From positions 42,363 through 106,362 of the forward strand of contig CANQWX010000004.1 in assembly GCA_947627665.1 (NCBI GenBank): a stretch of 64,000 bases of DNA. Direction: 5' to 3'. How positions within the stretch are numbered: position 1 is the first letter of the stretch; the number at the start of each line of letters is the position of its first letter. Both the position numbers and the translations under genes were made by a program. Below, in pieces: positions 8,619 through 17,557 of this stretch. Below the pieces are notes generated by a model. The model did no database searches. It had not been told where the DNA came from and saw only the letters and a program-made list of their open reading frames with translations. The stretch comes from an uncultured Clostridia bacterium (GTDB lineage: Bacteria; Bacillota; Clostridia; Christensenellales; Borkfalkiaceae).

Positions 8619-10673
8619 ATGTATTTCAAACGCTACGACTTCGGCGACACCGCCGTTTACTTTGTGGAAACGCCCGTGGACGGACGTTCCAAGTGCACGA
8701 CCGTGGGCATGGCCGTCTATCCCGCGGACAGAGAGATCGATCCGCAGCGGCTGCAATGCGACAGCCTTGTCCAGGTGGCGTTCGCGGGCGACGAGAGCCT
8801 TGCCGATTATACGCGCGGGGTCACGATGCGCAACCGCCGCTCCACCCTGCTCAAGATCGTGCGGCAGACGCAGTTCATGGGCGGGAATCTCAATACATAT
8901 CTCACGGACGGCGAGGGGAACGACTATGTCCACCGTTTGAGCTACGATCGGGCGACGGGCGTGTTTACGACGAGCGTCCGCTATGAGAACCATACCCGCG
9001 CGCCCCGCATGCTTGAGCATCTCTCCGCCTTTTCGCTCAGCGGGATCGCAAACGGCGACGGCAACACTTTGGGCCTGTCCATTCGCCGGATGACGAGCGC
9101 GTGGTCGCGGGAATGCCGCCTCAAAAGCGATACCTTTGCCCACCTCGGGCTAGACATGAGCTGGGCGCGCTACGGCGTGAAAGTGGAAAAATGGGGGCAG
9201 GTCGGCTCGATGTCCAACCGCGGCTATTATCCCTTTGCCGCCATCGAAGGACAGGATATTTGCTGGGGCGTACAGCTCGAGGCGCCCTTCTCGTGGCAGA
9301 TGGAGGTGTACCAAGAAAAGGAAACGTGCGCCTTTTCGGGCGGGCTTGGCGATTTCGAGTTCGCGCATTGGCGCAAAAGTATTCCCGCGGGCGGCTCCTT
9401 CACCACGCACAACGCGCGCTTTACGGTGTGCCGCAATTTTATGGACGCCTGTAACGCGCTGATCCGCGAACAGGCGGGGAGGCTTTCCGCGCCGCGGAGC
9501 GAGGAGAGCATGCCCGTCATTTTCAACGAGTATTGTACCACCTGGGGAGCGCCTTCCGAGCGGAACATCACCCGCATTCTCAAAGCGATCAAAGACCTTC
9601 CCATCGAGGAATTTGTCATCGACTGCGGCTGGTACCGTCCCGACGGAAAGGAATGGAACAACGCCATCGGCGATTGGAACGAGAGCAAAAAACTCTTCCC
9701 CGAGGGGATCCGCAAGGTGGCGGAAAAGATCAAAGCGGCGGGAAAACGACCCGGAATATGGTTTGAGTTTGAGAACGTCGGGCGGGAGAGCAACGCTTTC
9801 GCCTGCGAGGACGTGCTGCTCAAAAAAGACGGGCAGGTCATCACGTCCAAAAACCGCAGGTTCCTCGATCTGCGCCTTCCCGAAGTCCAGAACTATCTCC
9901 GCACAAAGCTGCTTGCCTTTTTGCGCGACAACGGCTTTACCTATCTAAAAATCGACTACAACGATACGTTCGGCGTCGGTTGCGACGGGGCGGAATCTCT
10001 CGGCGAGGGGGGAAGGCTCGTCGCCGAGGAGAGCGTCCGCTGGCTCGCCCGCATACGGGAAGCCGTCCCCGGGATCGTCATCGAGAACTGCGCCTCCGGC
10101 GGAAGCCGCATCGAGCCTCTCCGCATGAGCGAAGTGTCGATGTGCTCCTTTTCCGACGCGCACGAATGTGCCGAGATCCCGCTTGTGGCGGCGAACGTTT
10201 CCCTTGCGATCCCCGCGGAACAGTCGCAGATCTGGGCTGTCATCCGTGAGGGGGAGAGCGATTCCCGCACCATCTATTCGCTCTGCGCCGCCATGATCGG
10301 GCGGATCTGCCTCTCGGGAGATATCTGCAAGATCTCCGCCGAAAAGCTTGCGCTGATCGGCAGAGGGCTTTCCTTTTACGGCAAGATCAAGGAACTTGTG
10401 CGCAGAGGGGATATCCGCCTGATCGACTGCGATATCGAGAGCTACCGCGCGCCGCACGGGCGGCAGGTCTATTGGAAAGAACTTGGGGAACAGCGGCTCA
10501 TCATTGTGCATTTTCTCGATTGTGAAACTGCCGTGCGTATCCCGATGGACGGCTACGAACTCACCGACGTCTTTACCGACCTTCCCTATACGACGCGCAA
10601 CGAAGTGCTGCGAATTGCGGGAAAGCCGTACACGGCGGGAGCCTTTTTATTGGAGAAAAAACATGAACTATGA
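8619..10673 (+). CDS. GH36-type alpha-galactosidase-like glycoside hydrolase
   Basis: The 684-residue protein has the GH36/melibiase layout: an N-terminal beta-supersandwich region, then a (beta/alpha)8 barrel with FVIDCGWYRPDGKEW and RPGIWFEFENV. The probable nucleophile is Asp in YLKIDYND (about residue 446), and the probable acid/base is Asp in SFSDAHE (about residue 513), with CASGGSRIEP between them. Family members release terminal alpha-linked galactose; exact substrate preference cannot be read here. There is no signal peptide, so it acts in the cytoplasm on imported oligosaccharides. The start at 8619 is chosen because it follows the upstream stop by 1 nt. Its end overlaps the next gene by 11 nt. 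Confidence 0.85.
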   Translation: MYFKRYDFGDTAVYFVETPVDGRSKCTTVGMAVYPADREIDPQRLQCDSLVQVAFAGDESLADYTRGVTMRNRRSTLLKIVRQTQFMGGNLNTYLTDGEGNDYVHRLSYDRATGVFTTSVRYENHTRAPRMLEHLSAFSLSGIANGDGNTLGLSIRRMTSAWSRECRLKSDTFAHLGLDMSWARYGVKVEKWGQVGSMSNRGYYPFAAIEGQDICWGVQLEAPFSWQMEVYQEKETCAFSGGLGDFEFAHWRKSIPAGGSFTTHNARFTVCRNFMDACNALIREQAGRLSAPRSEESMPVIFNEYCTTWGAPSERNITRILKAIKDLPIEEFVIDCGWYRPDGKEWNNAIGDWNESKKLFPEGIRKVAEKIKAAGKRPGIWFEFENVGRESNAFACEDVLLKKDGQVITSKNRRFLDLRLPEVQNYLRTKLLAFLRDNGFTYLKIDYNDTFGVGCDGAESLGEGGRLVAEESVRWLARIREAVPGIVIENCASGGSRIEPLRMSEVSMCSFSDAHECAEIPLVAANVSLAIPAEQSQIWAVIREGESDSRTIYSLCAAMIGRICLSGDICKISAEKLALIGRGLSFYGKIKELVRRGDIRLIDCDIESYRAPHGRQVYWKELGEQRLIIVHFLDCETAVRIPMDGYELTDVFTDLPYTTRNEVLRIAGKPYTAGAFLLEKKHEL

Positions 10674-11883
10674 CGAAACTGTGCGCGTACTGCGCGAAAG
10701 GGGACAAGAACATCTCCTGCGCTTTTGGGACGAGCTGTCCGAGGACGAGCGTCGCTCCCTTTTGGCGCAGATCGAGGCGGTGGATTGGGACGCCGCCGAT
10801 CTCGGACGTCATGCGGAACGGGTTGCCTGCGCGAAGGAACCGAAGCCGATCAAGGGCGTTTCCCTTACGGAGATCGCGCGCGACCGGAAGGCGTTTTGCG
10901 CCGTCGGTGAAAAGGCGATCAGGGAGGGAAAGCTCGCCGCGGTATTGCTCGCGGGCGGGCAGGGCACGCGGCTCGGCTCGGACGCACCCAAGGGCGCGTT
11001 CGACATCGGCATCACCCATCCCCTGTATATTTTCGAGTGTCTGATCAACAATTTGCGCGCGGTGACGGAGCGAGTGGGATGTTTTGTGCCCCTCTTCATC
11101 ATGACGAGCGAAAAGAACGACGCGGAAACCAAGGCATTTTTCGAGGAGCACGGCCGCTTCGGCTATCCGCGGGAATATATCCGCTTTTTCAAGCAGGACA
11201 TGGCGCCTGCGGCCGACTTTGACGGCAAACTTCTTCTGGAAGAAAAGGGCAGACTGGCGCTCTCTCCCAACGGGAACGGCGGCTGGTATTCCTCTCTCGC
11301 CCGCGCGGGCATCTTAGAGGAGTTCCCCGCCGTGGAATGGCTCAACGTATTTTCGGTGGACAATGTTTTGCAGCGCATCGCCGATCCCGTCTTTCTCGGC
11401 GCGACGATCCTGAGCGGAAGCGCTTGCGGCGCCAAAGTCGTTTCCAAAGCCGAACCGCATGAGAAGGTGGGGGTACTTTGTTTAGACGGGGGGCTTCCCG
11501 CTGTTGTGGAGTATTACGAACTTCCCGAAGAGATGGCAAACGCGCGGGACGGGGAAGGAAAGCTCCTCTACCGCCATGGGGTCATCCTCAACTATCTGTT
11601 TCAGACGAAAAAACTTGCGCAGATCGCCGATCAACGGATCCCCGTGCATATCGTCAAAAAGAAAGTGCCTTTTCTCGACGCGCAGGGCAAGCGCGTCTGT
11701 CCCGAGGAGGTCAACGCCTATAAATTTGAAACGCTCATACTCGATATGATCCGCCTGATGGGAAGCTGTCTGCCGTTCGAGGTCGTGCGCGAGCATGAAT
11801 TCGCGCCCGTCAAGAGCAGGACGGGAGTGGACAGTGTGGAGAGCGCGCGGGAGCTGTTGCAACGGAACGGGGTGGAATTGTAA
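10663..11883 (+). CDS. UDPGP-type UDP-sugar pyrophosphorylase
   Basis: A nucleotidyltransferase that makes UDP-sugars from UTP and a sugar-1-phosphate. The 406-residue protein carries the signature LLAGGQGTRLGSDAPKG near residue 100, then a sugar/UTP-binding middle (TSEKNDAETKAFF, NGNGGWYSSL, NVFSVDNVL) and a Lys-rich C-terminal block, like the eukaryotic-type UAP/UGP family rather than bacterial GalU. Next to a GH36 enzyme, glucose- or galactose-1-P is a plausible substrate; UDP-GlcNAc synthesis is the alternative. It overlaps the GH36 stop by 11 nt, and its own TAA overlaps the next ATG by 1 nt (TAATG). Confidence 0.85.
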   Translation: MNYDETVRVLRERGQEHLLRFWDELSEDERRSLLAQIEAVDWDAADLGRHAERVACAKEPKPIKGVSLTEIARDRKAFCAVGEKAIREGKLAAVLLAGGQGTRLGSDAPKGAFDIGITHPLYIFECLINNLRAVTERVGCFVPLFIMTSEKNDAETKAFFEEHGRFGYPREYIRFFKQDMAPAADFDGKLLLEEKGRLALSPNGNGGWYSSLARAGILEEFPAVEWLNVFSVDNVLQRIADPVFLGATILSGSACGAKVVSKAEPHEKVGVLCLDGGLPAVVEYYELPEEMANARDGEGKLLYRHGVILNYLFQTKKLAQIADQRIPVHIVKKKVPFLDAQGKRVCPEEVNAYKFETLILDMIRLMGSCLPFEVVREHEFAPVKSRTGVDSVESARELLQRNGVEL

Positions 11884-12227
11884 TGGAAGAGAAAAAGGAA
11901 CCGATCGTTGCCTTTGTGGAGCTTTTGGCGCAGCTCGGCGGGGAGCTTCGCACCCTTTACCGCGAGGGGAACGCGCAGGCGCTTACGGACATGAACGCCA
12001 CTATAAAGGAAATGTACCGCCTCCAGCACGGGAGCGGGGAGGACGCCTTCCGCGCGATTGGCTCCGATTGCGAAGTCATCTACCGTAATTTTGATATGAT
12101 CGTCGCGGTCCTCCGTACCACAGAGAACGGAGAGGCGGACCGTGGCGCACAGACGGCGGTCAATAAATTTTTACGCAATATCAACGGGGCCGTGGGGAAC
12201 ATCATCACCCTGCTCGGCCTCGCATAA
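11883..12227 (+). CDS. Unknown helical small protein in arabinose operon
   Basis: A 114-residue, all-helical-looking protein (LLAQLGGELRTLYREGN, then a C-terminal FLRNINGAVGNIITLLGLA) with no signal peptide, catalytic motif or nucleic-acid-binding motif that I can name. It begins in the TAATG overlap with the pyrophosphorylase stop and ends 12 nt before the GH51 gene, so it is certainly within the operon. Its size and heptad-like leucines suggest a small helical bundle or oligomer. I do not recognise the family. Confidence 0.8.
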   Translation: MEEKKEPIVAFVELLAQLGGELRTLYREGNAQALTDMNATIKEMYRLQHGSGEDAFRAIGSDCEVIYRNFDMIVAVLRTTENGEADRGAQTAVNKFLRNINGAVGNIITLLGLA

Positions 12228-12239
12228 GGAGAACGCTTC

Positions 12240-13766
12240 ATGAAAACGACCAAGATCTTTGCGGACAGAAATCTGACCGTGGGGCAAGTGCAGCCCACGC
12301 TCTACGGCTCTTTTCTCGAGCATCTCGGAAGAGCCGTGTACGAAGGCATCTACGAACCGGGACACCCCACAGCAGATGAGAACGGTTTCCGCGGCGATGT
12401 TTTGGAACTGATACAAGAGCTTAACGTTCCCATCGTCCGTTATCCGGGCGGAAACTTTGTTTCGGGCTATGATTGGCGGGACGGGATCGGACCAAAGGAC
12501 AAGCGTCCCGTCCGCCTCGACCTTGCATGGCATACCACAGAACCCAATGAATTTGGCACGGATGAATTTCTGAAATGGTGCAAAAAGGCGGGGGTCGTTC
12601 CCATGATGGCGGTCAATTTGGGCACGGGAACGGTAAAGGACGCCGCGCAGCTCGTCGAGTATTGCAATCATGCGGGGGGCACCGCGCTCTCCGATCTCAG
12701 GCGGGCAAACGGCGCAGAAGAGCCATACCGCGTTGCCTATTGGTGCCTCGGCAACGAGATGGACGGGCATTGGCAGATCGGGCATCTCACTGCGGACGAG
12801 TACGGGAGAAAGGCGTTCGAGGCGGCCAAGGTCATGCGTTGGACAAATGGGGAAACGGACCGCGAAGCCCCGAACGGCAGGCTTAAACTCATCGTTTCCG
12901 GCTCTTCCAACCATGAGATGCCGACCTTCCCCGAATGGGACAGGATCGTGCTCGAACATACCTACGAGCAGGTGGATTATCTCTCCATGCACCGCTATTA
13001 CGAATATGCCCCGCAGAGCCGCCGCCCCTTGGAGGACTTTTTCGGCGCCGCAGACGACATGAAGCGGTATATCGATACCATGCGCGCCACCATCGAATAT
13101 GTGCGGGCAAAGGTGCGTTCCGCAAGGAAAGTACGGATCTCCTTCGACGAGTGGAACATCTGGACGCAGTCCGCGCCGCGCAGAGAACCTCTTTGGAAGA
13201 AGGCGCCGCATCTTCTCGAGGACGTGTATACCTTCCGCGACGCGCTCGTGTTTGCGGGGCTTATGAACACTCTCCTCAACAGCTGCGACGTCGTGCACAT
13301 CGGCTGCCTCGCACAGCTCGTGAACGTGATCGCGCCCATTATGACGGAGAAAGGGGGCGGCGTTTTCCGCCAGACGACCTTCTATCCCTTCCGCTATCTC
13401 TCGAACAGCGCCCGCGGCGAAACCGTCCGCACTTTTTCGGACAGCGACACCTTTGAGAATGTGTACGGCGAAGGCCGCTATATCAACGAAGCGGTCAATT
13501 ATGACCGTAAGACGGGTACCGTCGTCGTGTCCCTTTGCAATTATGCGCAGGAGCAGCGGGAAGTGGAGCTGGAACTGCGCTCCTTCGGCAAATTGAAAGC
13601 TACCGAATACGTCGAGATGACCTCCGCCGACCTCGACGCCGTAAACGGTTTCGGCATAGAGCGCGTCGTCCCGCAGGAAAGGGAGCTTCCGTCCGTAAAG
13701 GAAGGTTCCCGCGTCATGCTCACCCTGCCTCCCATGAGTTGGAGTTTTTTGAAGTTTACGGCATAG
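12240..13766 (+). CDS. abfA: GH51 alpha-L-arabinofuranosidase
   Basis: It cleaves alpha-L-arabinofuranosyl residues from arabinan or arabinoxylan oligosaccharides, supplying L-arabinose to the upstream araA/araB/araD set. The 508-residue length is typical. The N-terminus has LYGSFLEHLGRAVYEGIYEP and the RYPGGNFVSGYDWRDGIGP block. The acid/base Glu is in WCLGNEMDG (about residue 172) and the nucleophile Glu in SFDEWNIW (about residue 302). The C-terminal beta domain ends LPPMSWSFLKF. There is no signal peptide, so it is intracellular. AAGGAG precedes the ATG closely. Identification is confident. Confidence 0.95.
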   Translation: MKTTKIFADRNLTVGQVQPTLYGSFLEHLGRAVYEGIYEPGHPTADENGFRGDVLELIQELNVPIVRYPGGNFVSGYDWRDGIGPKDKRPVRLDLAWHTTEPNEFGTDEFLKWCKKAGVVPMMAVNLGTGTVKDAAQLVEYCNHAGGTALSDLRRANGAEEPYRVAYWCLGNEMDGHWQIGHLTADEYGRKAFEAAKVMRWTNGETDREAPNGRLKLIVSGSSNHEMPTFPEWDRIVLEHTYEQVDYLSMHRYYEYAPQSRRPLEDFFGAADDMKRYIDTMRATIEYVRAKVRSARKVRISFDEWNIWTQSAPRREPLWKKAPHLLEDVYTFRDALVFAGLMNTLLNSCDVVHIGCLAQLVNVIAPIMTEKGGGVFRQTTFYPFRYLSNSARGETVRTFSDSDTFENVYGEGRYINEAVNYDRKTGTVVVSLCNYAQEQREVELELRSFGKLKATEYVEMTSADLDAVNGFGIERVVPQERELPSVKEGSRVMLTLPPMSWSFLKFTA

Positions 13767-13795
13767 ATCGCATAAGATAACGAGGAAGTAAATTT

Positions 13796-15184
13796 ATGAA
13801 AAAACATCGGATGCTCTATTTTCTTTTCACTGCCACGCTCTCGGCGTCGATCGTCATGAGCACAAGCGCCTGTTCGCTCGGCGATCTGTTCCGCCCGGAT
13901 GATGACGATACGACGCAGACTCTTCCCACCGAGGACGACGCGCAGATCCGCGCGGTCTACGATTCGTATGTACAAAACTGCGCCGAACAGGGGAGGAAGG
14001 AACTCTCCTACGAAGAGTGGCTTGCCTCCGTCAAGGGCGAAAAAGGGGAGGACGGCAACGGCTGGCACTACGGGAACGGCACCCCTTCGCAAGCGCTCGG
14101 CAAAGACGGCGATCTCTATCTGGACTATGCCACATGGAATGTCTACACAAAGGACGGCGGCAGCTGGACTTTGCGCGGCTGCATCAAGGGCGAAAAGGGC
14201 GAGGACGGCAACGGAGGGGAGGCAGCAGGCAATGCGGAACTCACGATCCACTTCCTTGAGCTTGGCAATAAATATGCGGGGGATTGCATATTTATTCAAT
14301 GTGGCGATGTCGAAGTGCTTATCGACGGCGGCTCGCGCACGGACTCCGCGGATACGATTGAACGGTATGTCGACCAATATTGTACGGACGGCGTACTCGA
14401 ATATGTGATCGTGACCCACGCCGACCAAGACCATATCGCGGCGCTTGCTGGCGACCAAAGCCACAAGGGTCTGTTTGAGCGCTATGTTTGCAAGACGATC
14501 ATCGATTTCCCTCTCACGGATAAGACGACGCAGGTCTACAAACGCTATGTCGCGGCGCGCGATGCGGAAGTACAGGCGGGCGCCGTTCACTACAACGCGT
14601 TGCAATGCTATAACAACGAGGGAGATGCGAAGCAGTCCTATTCTCTCGGCGAGGGCGTGAGCATGAATTTCCTGTATAATTATTACTACGATCACAAGAC
14701 AAGCGATGAGAATAATTATTCGGTGTGCATGTATATCCAGCAGGGAGAATATCGCTATCTCTTTACGGGGGATCTCGAAGAGGACGGGGAGAGGCGCCTT
14801 GTCGCCAACAATTCGCTTGCACCGTGCAAACTCTATAAGGCGGGACACCACGGCAGCAAGACTTCGTCGACCGAGGCGCTTTTGAACGTCATCCGCCCGG
14901 AGTATGTATGCATCTGCTGCTGCGCGGGTTCGCCCGAATATACGTCGAACAACAACAATACCTTCCCGACGCGGGACGCCCTTTCGCGGATCGAAAAATA
15001 CACGGACAATATTTTTGTCACTTCGCTTGCGACGAACGTCGATTTGTCTGCAAAAACATGGGACTACACTTCGCTGAACGGGAATATCGTCGTGAAGTCG
15101 GACGGCTCCGCCTTCTCCGTGACGGGGAGCAACCATTCCCAAAAGCTCAAAGATACGCCGTGGTATCTTGCGAACAGGGCATAA
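13796..15184 (+). CDS. Secreted ComEC-like metallo-beta-lactamase lipoprotein with collagen-like stretches
   Basis: The N-terminus is a lipoprotein-type signal: a hydrophobic run followed by MSTSAC, with Cys at about residue 23. Two GEKGEDGNG collagen-like stretches (about residues 81-90 and 132-142) flank a short segment containing GDLYLDYATWNVY. The rest is a metallo-beta-lactamase fold: LIDGGSRTD, the metal motif THADQDHIAAL, FTGDLEEDGE and KAGHHGSKTSS. This order matches the C-terminal hydrolase domain of competence protein ComEC, here detached and surface-anchored. Nuclease or phosphodiesterase activity is an inference from family. It follows the GH51 stop by 29 nt and may be the last gene of the operon. 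Confidence 0.82.
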   Translation: MKKHRMLYFLFTATLSASIVMSTSACSLGDLFRPDDDDTTQTLPTEDDAQIRAVYDSYVQNCAEQGRKELSYEEWLASVKGEKGEDGNGWHYGNGTPSQALGKDGDLYLDYATWNVYTKDGGSWTLRGCIKGEKGEDGNGGEAAGNAELTIHFLELGNKYAGDCIFIQCGDVEVLIDGGSRTDSADTIERYVDQYCTDGVLEYVIVTHADQDHIAALAGDQSHKGLFERYVCKTIIDFPLTDKTTQVYKRYVAARDAEVQAGAVHYNALQCYNNEGDAKQSYSLGEGVSMNFLYNYYYDHKTSDENNYSVCMYIQQGEYRYLFTGDLEEDGERRLVANNSLAPCKLYKAGHHGSKTSSTEALLNVIRPEYVCICCCAGSPEYTSNNNNTFPTRDALSRIEKYTDNIFVTSLATNVDLSAKTWDYTSLNGNIVVKSDGSAFSVTGSNHSQKLKDTPWYLANRA

Positions 15185-15231
15185 GGGGCATCAAGCGGGG
15201 AAATAAGACGAAAAGGATTTTGTTCATATTG

Positions 15232-15260
15232 TTGCAATCTTTTTGCGGTTGTGTTATAAT
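15232..15260 (+). promoter_or_regulatory. Promoter of beta-helix surface protein
   Basis: TTGCAA (15232-15237) and TATAAT (15255-15260), 17-bp spacer. CGGAGGAAG lies just before the ATG at 15301. Confidence 0.85.
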
Positions 15261-15300
15261 ATGATCAAGAAATTATCATCCGGAATTCGGAGGAAGCATC

Positions 15301-17163
15301 ATGAGAAAATCGAAAGTAGGGAAAATGTTCCTTCTTGCCACGGCGGTCGCCTGCGGCGTTGCCTCTTTCGGCATGCTCGGCGCGCACGCTTCGGCTTCGG
15401 CGGCGTCCGGTCTTTGCGAGGTGGACGGCGTTACCTATCAGACGCTCGGCGAAGGGGTGGCGCACTGGGAACAGGGCACTACCCTGAAACTGCTGCAAAA
15501 CTGCGATCTCGCCGATGTCGGTGAAAAATATTCGCTCCCCGTTACGGTAAGTAAAACGCTCGATCTGAACGGAAAAACGTTGCGCGGGACGGGAGCGGAT
15601 TCCGTTTTGCGCGTGACGGGCACGGGTGTCACCTTTACCGTTACGGATACTTCCGCGGAGAAGTCGGGGAAGATCTCGGAGGGCGGCGCGATCCTCGGCG
15701 GCGGCATTTTCCTCTCGGAAGCCACCCTTGAGCTGAACGGCGGCGCGATCACCCAAAACCGCGCGAGCAGCGGCGGCGGGATCTATGCCTCCGACGCGAC
15801 GGTGCACCTAAACGGCGGCTCGGTGTGCGAAAACACCGCGGGCTACGGCGGCGGGATCGAACTGAAGGGCGGCTCTATGCTGCTTTCGGAGGACACCGAA
15901 TGTACCATTGAGGGGAATACCGCAACGGTCAACGGCGGCGGGGTCTATGCGCTCGGGAGCGATACCGCTTCGGCGACGCTCACCGTCGGCGGCGGAAAGA
16001 TCGGCGGCAATACGGCCGAAAAGGGCGGTGGCGTCGCACTGTGGGGCGGCGCTGTCCTGACGCTTTCGGCGGGCGGCGAGATCTCTGAGAACCATGCGGA
16101 CGGCGGCGCGGGCGTTTATGCTTTCGGCGCGACGACGGATGGAACCGTTACAAAGCCCGCTACGTTCCATATGACGGGCGGACGGGTCAACGCGAATGTC
16201 GGCGGCACGGGCTTCGGCGCGGGCGTCAAGATCGGCTTGGGCGGCGTGTTCCATATGACGGGCGGCACCGTTTCTCAAAATACCACCCGAATGAACGGCG
16301 GGGGCGTTTCCGTCGATAACGGCGGCGAAGCGACGTTCGGCGGCAAGGCGCAAGTGAGCGAAAATCTGCGCGGTTCGTCGCGGGATAACATTTTCTATGC
16401 GGATGACAGCACGCTTACGGTCAACAACGATTTTACGGGAAAACTCGGTTTCAACCATAGTTTTTACGGGATCGTCTGTAAAAACTACACGGGTCTTATC
16501 GACGGCTTCTTTGCCGACGACCCCGATTACGAGATCTACCGCGAAGAGGGCACCGTCTACATCGGAAGCGTCGTTCCCGCTTCACTGAAGATCGTTACCA
16601 TGCCAGATAAGGTGATCTATAACGCGGGAGAAAGCCCCGATTATACGGGGATGAAGGTCGAAGTCGTCTATAAGGACGGACGCACGCAAGAGATCACCGA
16701 TTATATGGCGGACGACGCTCCGCTGTCCGCACGCGACGCGGACCGCGAGATCTCCTACACCGTGCATAACGTGACCGTAAAGACCGTCGTCCAATTTACC
16801 GTGAATGCGGACGTGCCGCAGACCCCCGGCGGTTCGCAGACTCCCGGCGGTTCACAGACTCCCGGCGGTTCGCAAACTCCCGGCGGTTCGCAGACCCCCG
16901 GCGGCTCGCAGGGGGCGGACGCACCGTCGCAGAGCACGCCCTTCCCCGGCGGTTTTATCGCCGTTGTGGTGCTTGCCGTTCTGTTTGTGATCGCATTTAT
17001 CGCCGTCGGCTTTATCACACACGGCTTCGGTGGAAAGAAGAGGACCGATGAGAAAACCGATGAAAAGGACGAGGAAAAGCAGGAGGACGGTGAAAAGCCT
17101 GCGGACGGGGAGCCTGAAAAGGACGAAAGTGCCGCGGAAGATCCCGAAAAGGGCGGAGAATGA
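15301..17163 (+). CDS. Membrane-anchored surface protein with beta-helix repeats and Ig-like domain
   Basis: The 620-residue protein starts with a signal peptide (basic MRKSKVGK, hydrophobic core, ASASAA cleavage region). Residues of about 90-400 are short GG-rich rungs (GGGIYAS, NTAEKGGGVALWGG, MTGGRV) typical of secreted right-handed beta-helix proteins. A bacterial Ig-like domain follows (about 420-505, PDKVIYNAGESPDYTGMKVE). Then come five QTPGGS repeats, one transmembrane helix (about 545-570) and an acidic/lysine-rich tail of about 45 residues. There is no LPXTG motif; anchoring is by the C-terminal helix. Adhesion or glycan contact is a plausible role but is not shown. It is transcribed from its own promoter. 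Confidence 0.85.
   Translation: MRKSKVGKMFLLATAVACGVASFGMLGAHASASAASGLCEVDGVTYQTLGEGVAHWEQGTTLKLLQNCDLADVGEKYSLPVTVSKTLDLNGKTLRGTGADSVLRVTGTGVTFTVTDTSAEKSGKISEGGAILGGGIFLSEATLELNGGAITQNRASSGGGIYASDATVHLNGGSVCENTAGYGGGIELKGGSMLLSEDTECTIEGNTATVNGGGVYALGSDTASATLTVGGGKIGGNTAEKGGGVALWGGAVLTLSAGGEISENHADGGAGVYAFGATTDGTVTKPATFHMTGGRVNANVGGTGFGAGVKIGLGGVFHMTGGTVSQNTTRMNGGGVSVDNGGEATFGGKAQVSENLRGSSRDNIFYADDSTLTVNNDFTGKLGFNHSFYGIVCKNYTGLIDGFFADDPDYEIYREEGTVYIGSVVPASLKIVTMPDKVIYNAGESPDYTGMKVEVVYKDGRTQEITDYMADDAPLSARDADREISYTVHNVTVKTVVQFTVNADVPQTPGGSQTPGGSQTPGGSQTPGGSQTPGGSQGADAPSQSTPFPGGFIAVVVLAVLFVIAFIAVGFITHGFGGKKRTDEKTDEKDEEKQEDGEKPADGEPEKDESAAEDPEKGGE
16819..16908 (+). repeat. Five 18-bp repeats encoding QTPGGS
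   Basis: Five tandem 18-bp units (CAGACTCCCGGCGGTTCG with few substitutions) encode a flexible QTPGGS linker between the Ig-like domain and the membrane helix. Near identity at DNA level suggests copy number can vary between strains. Confidence 0.9.
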
Positions 17164-17194
17164 TCGTCCGATCGGAAAGATAAAAAGATAGATC

Positions 17195-17225
17195 AAAGGG
17201 ACGGAATCGCTCCGTCCCTTTTCTG
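17195..17225 (+). terminator. Terminator of the surface-protein gene
   Basis: AAAGGGACGGA (17195-17205) pairs with TCCGTCCCTTT (17211-17221), with loop ATCGC and a short T run after it. Confidence 0.75.
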
Positions 17226-17264
17226 TACCCGACGCCCCGGCATCAATGGGCATGAAAAGACAAG

Positions 17265-17308
17265 AAAAAAAGTATGAAAGCAATCTGACGATAGCCTCAT
17301 ACTTTTTT
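17265..17308 (-). terminator. Terminator downstream of tRNA-Thr
   Basis: On the minus strand, directly after the tRNA CCA end, AAAAAAGTATGA pairs with TCATACTTTTTTT across a 19-nt loop, ending in a T run. It is nearly symmetrical and could act in both directions. Confidence 0.75.
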
Positions 17309-17383
17309 GGAGCTACTGGCCGGACTTGAACCGGCGACCTGCTGATTACGAATCAGCTGCTCTACCGACTGAGCCACAGTAGC
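17308..17383 (-). tRNA. tRNA-Thr (anticodon CGT)
   Basis: The 76-nt minus-strand gene has an encoded CCA (17310-17308). Acceptor GCTACTG pairs with CAGTAGC. The anticodon stem GCTGA/TCAGC holds the loop TTCGTAA, giving anticodon CGT, which reads ACG (Thr). The D arm (GGCTCAGTCGGTAGAGC) and T arm (GCCGGTTCAAGTCCGGC) are canonical. It is a lone gene with its own promoter and terminator. Confidence 0.96.
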
Positions 17384-17415
17384 ATGCTTGCCCGTTTCCT
17401 TCGAAATACTCTTAT

Positions 17416-17444
17416 ATTATATGGGAAAGCGGAATAAAAAGCAA
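17416..17444 (-). promoter_or_regulatory. Promoter of tRNA-Thr
   Basis: On the minus strand TTGCTT (17444-17439) and TATAAT (17421-17416) have a 17-bp spacer, about 33 bp before the mature tRNA 5' end. Confidence 0.8.
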
Positions 17445-17557
17445 GCATTTTTTGCGGTTAATTTTGTAATTTTCCAAAAACTTATTTTTGCGCCGCAAGA
17501 AGCCGAAATTGCTTGTTCAGTGCGGGTCCTGAAGCCCTTGCGGCGCGCCGCTGCGTC

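Noticed and set aside
16819..16908. CRISPR-like array
   Set aside because: Units are contiguous 18-bp in-frame coding repeats without spacers.
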